NCBI GenBank assembly: GCA_009704225.1
Contig: WLEN01000008.1
Span: 1-12,976, forward strand
From: Actinomycetota bacterium
GTDB taxonomy: Bacteria; Actinomycetota; Actinomycetes; Actinomycetales; Microbacteriaceae
Reading direction: 5' to 3'
Length of the DNA: 12,976 bases
Below are positions 8,511 to 12,976 of the stretch, piece after piece. The notes beneath the pieces are model-generated. The model saw nothing but the letters and a program-made list of their open reading frames with translations, was not told the origin of the DNA and made no database searches. Each line of letters opens with the position of its first letter. Positions within the stretch are counted from its first letter, which is position 1. Made by a program: the position numbers and the translations under genes.

Positions 8511-11180
8511 GTGAGCGACACGGAAAAGCCTACCCTTCTGGTTATTGATGGTCATTCACTTGCTTTTCGTGCCTTTTATGCGCTGCCGCTCGAGTCGTTT
8601 CAGACCTCCGGTGGGCAGCACACTAATGCGATTCATGGCTTCCTATCGATGTTCCTCACGATCCTGCAGGCGGAGAAACCGACACACGTCGCCGTCGCCT
8701 TCGATATCTCGCGATATTCGTTCAGAACTGCCGAATACCCGGAATACAAGGGGACTCGTGGCGAAACCCCACCCGAGTTCATCGGGCAGGTTCCCTTGCT
8801 CCAAGAAGCCCTGCGTGCGATGCGCATCGAGACGATGCAAATGGAGAACTACGAGGCGGACGATATCCTCGCGACACTGGCGACCAAGGGAGAAGCCGCC
8901 GGTCTGGAAGTGTTGGTGGTTTCCGGTGATCGCGACACCTTCCAACTCGTCACCGAGAAGGTCACCGTCTTGTACCCAAGCGCGCGTGGAGTGTCAGAAC
9001 TCAAGCGGTACACCCCGGCAGCGGTCGAAGAACGATACGGGATTCGTCCTGATCAATATCCAGACATCGCGGCGCTGGTCGGGGAGACGTCGGACAATCT
9101 GCCCGGTGTCGACAAAGTCGGGGAAAAGACCGCGGTCAAATGGATTCAGCAATACGGTTCGCTCGACGAGGTGCTCGCTCACCGTGACGAGATCGGTGGC
9201 GTCGTTGGGAACAACTTGCGCGAACAGATTGGAAATGTCGAACGAAACGCACGACTCAACAAACTCGTTCGTGACCTTGAACTACCCGTTCCCTTGGACG
9301 AACTTGTTCGTCGCCCAATTGAACCGACCGAGGTGGTTGAGGTATTCGACCGTCTTCAGTTCCGGTCCCTCAAGCAACGAGTTCTGCAGTTTGGCGGTAT
9401 TGCAGCAGATGCAACGATGGCCACACCAGAAAGCGCACCGATCAAGCCGCTCCGCGAGCAGGTCCCCGCACCCGTTCCGCGACACATGGGTGACGAAGAA
9501 CTCGCAAAGTGGCTGAAGGACAGCGCTGATTCACGAATCGGGCTCTTCATCGAACGGGGAGATGACGGCTTCGCCATCGGTCTCGCCACGCACGACGTGA
9601 GCGTGAGGTCCGTTCGGGCGAGTGACTCGCTCGATCATGTGGCATTTGACGCCTGGCTCGCCAGTCCGAGCCCCAAAATTGTGCACGACGGCAAGGCGCT
9701 TGGTCATCTGCTCGCGGAGTTCGATCTCTCGCTCGGCGGAATTGTTCGCGACACCCGAGTAGCTGCGTGGCTTCTTGACTCGTCGACCAAATCACTCGCT
9801 TTGGTTGATGTCGCCCGGTCGCTTACAGGGCTCGACGTGCCCGTTGCCGACCCGAACGAACTCGTTCCCTCGGTCGACCCGTCCAGTACGGCGACAACCG
9901 CCTGGATACTCACTCAACTCGATTCGGAATTAGAAGGACGCCTCGACGAGGGCCAACAGTCCATCGAGCGTGAAATCGAGGTCCCGCTTATTCCGATACT
10001 TCTCGACATGGAACGAGTGGGAATTGCCATGGATGCGGCCATTCTTGACGACATTTACGCTCGTTTGACGTCAACCGCGGACGCGAAAGCAAGCGAACTG
10101 TTTGCCATGATCGGCTCAGAAATGAACCTGTCGTCGCCGAAGCAACTTCAAGAAGTGCTATTTGAAAAATTGGGGATGCCCAAAACGCGTTCGACGAAAA
10201 CCGGCTACTCCACGGATGCAGCGTCCCTCGCGGACTTGCAGGCGTCAAACCCCCACCCATTCCTTGACGGCTTGCTCGAGCATCGAGAACAGACAAAGCT
10301 CGCCCAAATCGTCGAGGTTTTGCGCAAGAGTATCCAATCCGACGGGCGGATTCACACGAGCTACGATCAAACCGGCACGACAACCGGTCGGCTATCATCC
10401 TCGGAACCAAACCTCCAGAACATCCCCATTCGCAGCGACGTCGGTGCTCAGATTCGAGCCGCGTTCATCTCTGACTCCTCGCACGAGCGACTTCTCACTG
10501 CTGACTATTCGCAAATTGAAATGCGTATCATGGCCCACTTGTCTGGTGACGAAGGTCTCATCGAGGCGTTCAAGTCAGGGGAGGACCTTCATCGCTTTGT
10601 CGGAGCGAAAGTGTTCGGTGTTGATCCGGTCGATGTCACGCCCGCCATGCGATCGAAGGTCAAAGCAATGTCGTACGGCCTCGCGTACGGTCTATCTGCC
10701 TTCGGTCTCGCCAAACAGCTGCGTATCGACAACAAAGAAGCCAAATCGCTCATGGCCGACTATTTCGCTCGCTTCGGTGGCGTGCGCGACTACCTTCGAT
10801 CTGTAGTCGAACAGGCGCGTAAGGATCTCTTCACCACGACGGTGTTCGGTCGAAAGCGGCAATTTGGTGACCTCGCGAGTTCAAATCGCCTCGTGCGGGA
10901 CAACGCAGAACGAGCCGCCCTCAACGCGCCGATTCAGGGGACGTCGGCCGACATCATGAAGATCGCGATGATTCGAGCGGTCGAGGGCCTTCGCAATGCG
11001 TCGTTATCTTCACGACTTCTGTTGCAGGTTCACGACGAACTCATTTTCGAAGTTTCGCCGGGTGAGACCGATCAGCTTCGGATTGTCATCGAAGAGGCGA
11101 TGGAACACGCGGTCGCTATTTCTGTTCCGCTTGACGTTCAGATCGGACTTGGATTGTCGTGGAAAGAAGCCGGTCACTAG
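8511..11180 (+). CDS. polA: DNA polymerase I with inactive proofreading domain
   Basis: This 889-residue repair and Okazaki-fragment polymerase has three regions. The 5' nuclease (about 1-300) has D13 in LLVIDGHSLAFRAFY, the MENYEADDILATLA segment, VSGDRDTFQL and GETSDNLPGVDKVGEKTA. The 3'-5' exonuclease-like region (about 325-480) has lost its metal ligands: the Exo I site reads F346-I347-E348, Exo II has G398, and no Exo III Tyr/Asp motif is seen. The polymerase domain (about 490-889) is intact, with motif A D665 in DYSQIEMR, O-helix K718, Y722 and Y726, and motif C H841-D842-E843. Y722 replaces the Phe762 of E. coli. The GTG start has a TAGGCT element six bases upstream. The TAG stop forms the first half of the next gene's putative -10. 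Sequence and neighbourhood are typical of actinobacteria. Confidence 0.98.
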   Translation: MSDTEKPTLLVIDGHSLAFRAFYALPLESFQTSGGQHTNAIHGFLSMFLTILQAEKPTHVAVAFDISRYSFRTAEYPEYKGTRGETPPEFIGQVPLLQEALRAMRIETMQMENYEADDILATLATKGEAAGLEVLVVSGDRDTFQLVTEKVTVLYPSARGVSELKRYTPAAVEERYGIRPDQYPDIAALVGETSDNLPGVDKVGEKTAVKWIQQYGSLDEVLAHRDEIGGVVGNNLREQIGNVERNARLNKLVRDLELPVPLDELVRRPIEPTEVVEVFDRLQFRSLKQRVLQFGGIAADATMATPESAPIKPLREQVPAPVPRHMGDEELAKWLKDSADSRIGLFIERGDDGFAIGLATHDVSVRSVRASDSLDHVAFDAWLASPSPKIVHDGKALGHLLAEFDLSLGGIVRDTRVAAWLLDSSTKSLALVDVARSLTGLDVPVADPNELVPSVDPSSTATTAWILTQLDSELEGRLDEGQQSIEREIEVPLIPILLDMERVGIAMDAAILDDIYARLTSTADAKASELFAMIGSEMNLSSPKQLQEVLFEKLGMPKTRSTKTGYSTDAASLADLQASNPHPFLDGLLEHREQTKLAQIVEVLRKSIQSDGRIHTSYDQTGTTTGRLSSSEPNLQNIPIRSDVGAQIRAAFISDSSHERLLTADYSQIEMRIMAHLSGDEGLIEAFKSGEDLHRFVGAKVFGVDPVDVTPAMRSKVKAMSYGLAYGLSAFGLAKQLRIDNKEAKSLMADYFARFGGVRDYLRSVVEQARKDLFTTTVFGRKRQFGDLASSNRLVRDNAERAALNAPIQGTSADIMKIAMIRAVEGLRNASLSSRLLLQVHDELIFEVSPGETDQLRIVIEEAMEHAVAISVPLDVQIGLGLSWKEAGH

Positions 11181-11183
11181 GCT
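11154..11183 (+). promoter_or_regulatory. Putative leaderless promoter of the DUF885 gene inside the polA end
   Basis: TTGTCG (11154-11159) and TAGGCT (11178-11183) are 18 bases apart, a good sigma70-like arrangement. The ATG at 11190 follows TAGGCT by six bases. The polA stop TAG (11178-11180) is the first half of the -10. No Shine-Dalgarno sequence is present, so either leaderless transcription or re-initiation after polA would be needed. Confidence 0.6.
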
Positions 11184-11189
11184 TCTGGC

Positions 11190-12857
11190 ATGACCGAAAA
11201 ACGACCGACAACCGCTGTTGACCGAATCGCCGAACAATGGGTGGACAAACTCTGTGAGTTGGATCCAGATTTCCGCATTTGGCTCGGTCGAGACGGGGAT
11301 GTCACCGAGTTTGCTGACTACTCTCCGAACGGTCACGAGGCCTACGACTTAGAGGTTCGTTCGACTCTGAACGCCCTGCGATCGGCCGATGCAGTGGATG
11401 ATGTCGATCGAGTGACCAAGCTGGACCTCACCGGCGACCTCGAACTAGCGCTAGAACTGAGTGAATCCAAGTGGCACTTGCGCGACCTCAACAACATCGC
11501 TTCTCCCGCACAGGGAATCCGAGATGTGTTCGATCTCATGCCAACAGATGGTGTCGAGGCGTGGGAGACGATTGCCGCGAAGCTCGGAAACGTCTCTTCT
11601 GCGCTCAGTGGCTACCGCCAAACTCTCGCTGAAGGTATCCGTCAAGGATTAGTTCCTGCACGACGACAGATTGTTGAGGTCATCGCGCAGGCAGAGCGCA
11701 ACGGGGGACCAGAGGGCTTCTTTGTTGACTTTGCCGCAAACGCCGCGCCGAACGACTTGCCCGATTCGTTGCGCGCCGACCTGCGCACGGCAGCTGAATC
11801 TGCGCGTCTCGCCTACCTCGAATTCGCAACGTTCCTCCGTGACGATCTTGCCGTGGCATCCCACGAACACGACGGTGTTGGTCGTGACGTTTACGGCCTG
11901 CATTCCCGTCACTTCCTCGGCGCGACCGTTGACCTCGACGAAACGTACGAGTGGGGTATCGACGAGCTCGCCCGAATGAGGTCGGAGCAAGAAGCAATCG
12001 CGAAGCGCATCTCGGGTGGATCCGTGGCCGACGCGGTCGCCGCTCTGGACAACGATCCTGCCCGCAAGATTCACGGTACCGAGGCGTTACAGGCCTGGAT
12101 GCAAAAGCTTTCGGACACTGCGGTCCGCGAATTGGGCAAGGAACACTTCGACATCGCCGAACCGATGCGCAAACTTGAGTGCCATATTGCCCCGACTAAG
12201 GAGGGCGGGATCTATTACACCGGCCCGTCCGATGACTTCTCGCGAGCCGGCCGGATGTGGTGGAGTGTGCCCGAGGGTGTCACCGAGTTCGACACGTGGC
12301 GCGAAACGACAACGGTCTATCACGAGGGCGTGCCGGGGCACCATTTGCAAATCTCACAAGCGGTCTATAACTCGGCAGAGCTCAACACGTGGCGACGACA
12401 ATTAGCCGGCTCGTCGGGTCACGCAGAGGGTTGGGCGCTCTATGCCGAACGGCTCATGGTAGAACTCGGATATCTTGACGATGACGGAGACCGTTTCGGC
12501 ATGCTGGACGGTCAGCGCATGCGCGCTGCGCGGGTCGTTCTCGACATCGGTGTGCACCTTGGGAAGAAGCGACCCGATGGGAAAGGCGTCTGGGATGCGG
12601 ATTTCGCCTACGATTTCATGCGCGACAACGTTCTCATGGAGGACGAGTTCGTTCGGTTCGAAGTCAATCGTTACCTGGGGTGGCCAGGACAGGCCCCGTC
12701 CTACAAGATCGGCCAGCGCATCTGGGAAGATCTCCGAGCGGAGTCCGAGCGCCGTGAGGGTAGTTCGTTCTCGCTATCCGCCTGGCACAAACGCGCCCTC
12801 GATATCGGCGGGACAGGTCTCGACACCCTTCGCACCGCCGTGCTGGGGGACTGGTAG
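11190..12857 (+). CDS. DUF885 family protein, probable zinc metallopeptidase
   Basis: This is a 555-residue protein of the DUF885 family, which is mostly helical and resembles gluzincin/M3-like peptidases. The putative zinc site is H378-E379-G-V-P-G-H384-H385 (HEGVPGHH). A second conserved stretch, GHAEGWALYAERL, carries H411 and E413, a likely third ligand. The C-terminal PGQAPSYKIGQ motif is also characteristic. The N-terminal half is helical and weakly conserved. No signal peptide or transmembrane segment is visible, whereas some relatives are exported lipoproteins, so this one is probably cytoplasmic and could act on peptides. Its natural substrate is unknown. The ATG at 11190 follows the polA stop by 9 bases and has a TAGGCT element six bases upstream, so it may be made from its own leaderless transcript as well as by read-through. 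Family assignment is firm; activity is inferred. Confidence 0.92.
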   Translation: MTEKRPTTAVDRIAEQWVDKLCELDPDFRIWLGRDGDVTEFADYSPNGHEAYDLEVRSTLNALRSADAVDDVDRVTKLDLTGDLELALELSESKWHLRDLNNIASPAQGIRDVFDLMPTDGVEAWETIAAKLGNVSSALSGYRQTLAEGIRQGLVPARRQIVEVIAQAERNGGPEGFFVDFAANAAPNDLPDSLRADLRTAAESARLAYLEFATFLRDDLAVASHEHDGVGRDVYGLHSRHFLGATVDLDETYEWGIDELARMRSEQEAIAKRISGGSVADAVAALDNDPARKIHGTEALQAWMQKLSDTAVRELGKEHFDIAEPMRKLECHIAPTKEGGIYYTGPSDDFSRAGRMWWSVPEGVTEFDTWRETTTVYHEGVPGHHLQISQAVYNSAELNTWRRQLAGSSGHAEGWALYAERLMVELGYLDDDGDRFGMLDGQRMRAARVVLDIGVHLGKKRPDGKGVWDADFAYDFMRDNVLMEDEFVRFEVNRYLGWPGQAPSYKIGQRIWEDLRAESERREGSSFSLSAWHKRALDIGGTGLDTLRTAVLGDW

Positions 12858-12860
12858 CGG

Positions 12861-12890
12861 TTGCGAACCCGCGATAGCGGGCGTTAGACT
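12861..12890 (+). promoter_or_regulatory. Probable promoter after the DUF885 gene, with a palindrome in its spacer
   Basis: TTGCGA (12861-12866) and TAGACT (12885-12890) are separated by 18 bases. A perfect inverted repeat CCCGC-GATA-GCGGG (12868-12881) fills the spacer. It could be the terminator stem of the DUF885 gene, whose stop is at 12857, or an operator. There is no U tract after it. It should drive the gene that follows beyond the window. Confidence 0.5.
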
Positions 12891-12896
12891 TGAGTG

Positions 12897-12976
12897 TTGC
12901 CGACCGGCAGCACATCCCTGTCCGCCGCCCGCGTGAAGAGATTTGCGTGGGCATTATTTATGCCCCACTGGAGCAC
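12897..12976 (+). other. Start of an unidentified transcription unit (leader or truncated gene)
   Basis: These last 80 bases lie after the promoter at 12861-12890. Two plus-strand frames stay open to the edge. One could begin at TTG 12897, six bases after TAGACT, and reads MPTGSTSLSAARVKRF. The other, open through 12890 onwards, reads VADRQHIPVRRPREEICVGI. Neither is recognisable, and neither has a Shine-Dalgarno sequence. An untranslated leader of a downstream gene is equally possible; in many actinobacteria rpsA lies near polA. A stem-loop (12947-12968) sits in it. Confidence 0.3.
12947..12968 (+). other. Stem-loop near the window edge
   Basis: GTGGGCAT pairs with ATGCCCCAC, leaving one C bulged, around the loop TATTT; the core GGGCAT/ATGCCC is perfect. 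It is AT-rich in the loop compared with its surroundings. It could be a leader structure, an operator or chance. Confidence 0.3.

Noticed and set aside
8125..8514. Plus-strand open frame of 129 codons leading into polA
   Set aside because: It is antisense to the thioesterase gene, which has clear family motifs and a ribosome binding site. The plus frame shows none.
12960..12976. Cobalamin-riboswitch-like CCACTGGAGCA string at the window end
   Set aside because: It resembles only one short part of that riboswitch. None of the upstream conserved elements is present in the preceding bases.
1..12976. Mobile element, CRISPR array or horizontally acquired island
   Set aside because: I saw no direct-repeat arrays, transposase or integrase motifs, or change in codon character. 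The tRNA gene has no repeated 3' end that would mark an attachment site in this window.

Overview
The window reads as a stretch of conserved actinobacterial housekeeping chromosome. Evidence for this is the gene order gltB-gltD-pyk, a REC-ANTAR response regulator of the PdtaR type, a hotdog thioesterase and polA. It also fits the GC-rich third codon positions (overall GC roughly in the high fifties by eye), the frequent GTG starts, and three genes that appear to be transcribed without a leader. I cannot place the organism below phylum. An uncultivated aquatic actinobacterium or acidimicrobiian is a guess from the moderate GC. I see no mobile element, CRISPR array, phage gene or toxin-antitoxin pair.

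Layout. Bases 1-5536 hold gltB (5' end cut off by the window) and gltD, which overlap by 8 bases and encode the two subunits of NADPH glutamate synthase. pyk follows after 30 bases on the same strand. A tRNA-Leu(CAA) gene lies tail-to-tail with pyk on the minus strand, with a small hairpin between them. The tRNA is divergent from the pdtaR-like regulator. That regulator converges, with overlapping stop codons, on a two-gene minus-strand operon encoding a PaaI-type thioesterase and a small ABM-like dimeric alpha/beta-barrel protein, joined by an ATGA overlap. polA is divergent from this operon across only 41 bases. A DUF885 metallopeptidase-like gene starts 9 bases after polA. The last 119 bases hold a probable promoter and the start of an unidentified transcription unit.

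How the genes work together. GltBD turns glutamine and 2-oxoglutarate into two glutamates. Pyk makes pyruvate and ATP, so the first block ties nitrogen assimilation to central carbon flux. The rest shares neighbourhood more than pathway: translation (tRNA), RNA-binding regulation (ANTAR protein), DNA repair and replication (PolA), and two or three enzymes of unknown substrate.

The most interesting pattern is regulatory. pdtaR, polA and the DUF885 gene each carry TAGGCT exactly six bases before the start codon and have no clear Shine-Dalgarno sequence. In contrast, gltD, pyk and the thioesterase gene have good Shine-Dalgarno sequences. This points to leaderless transcripts from a shared -10 element. 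In one case the -10 overlaps the preceding stop codon, and in two divergent intergenic gaps candidate -10 elements face both ways. I found no convincing new multi-gene system.
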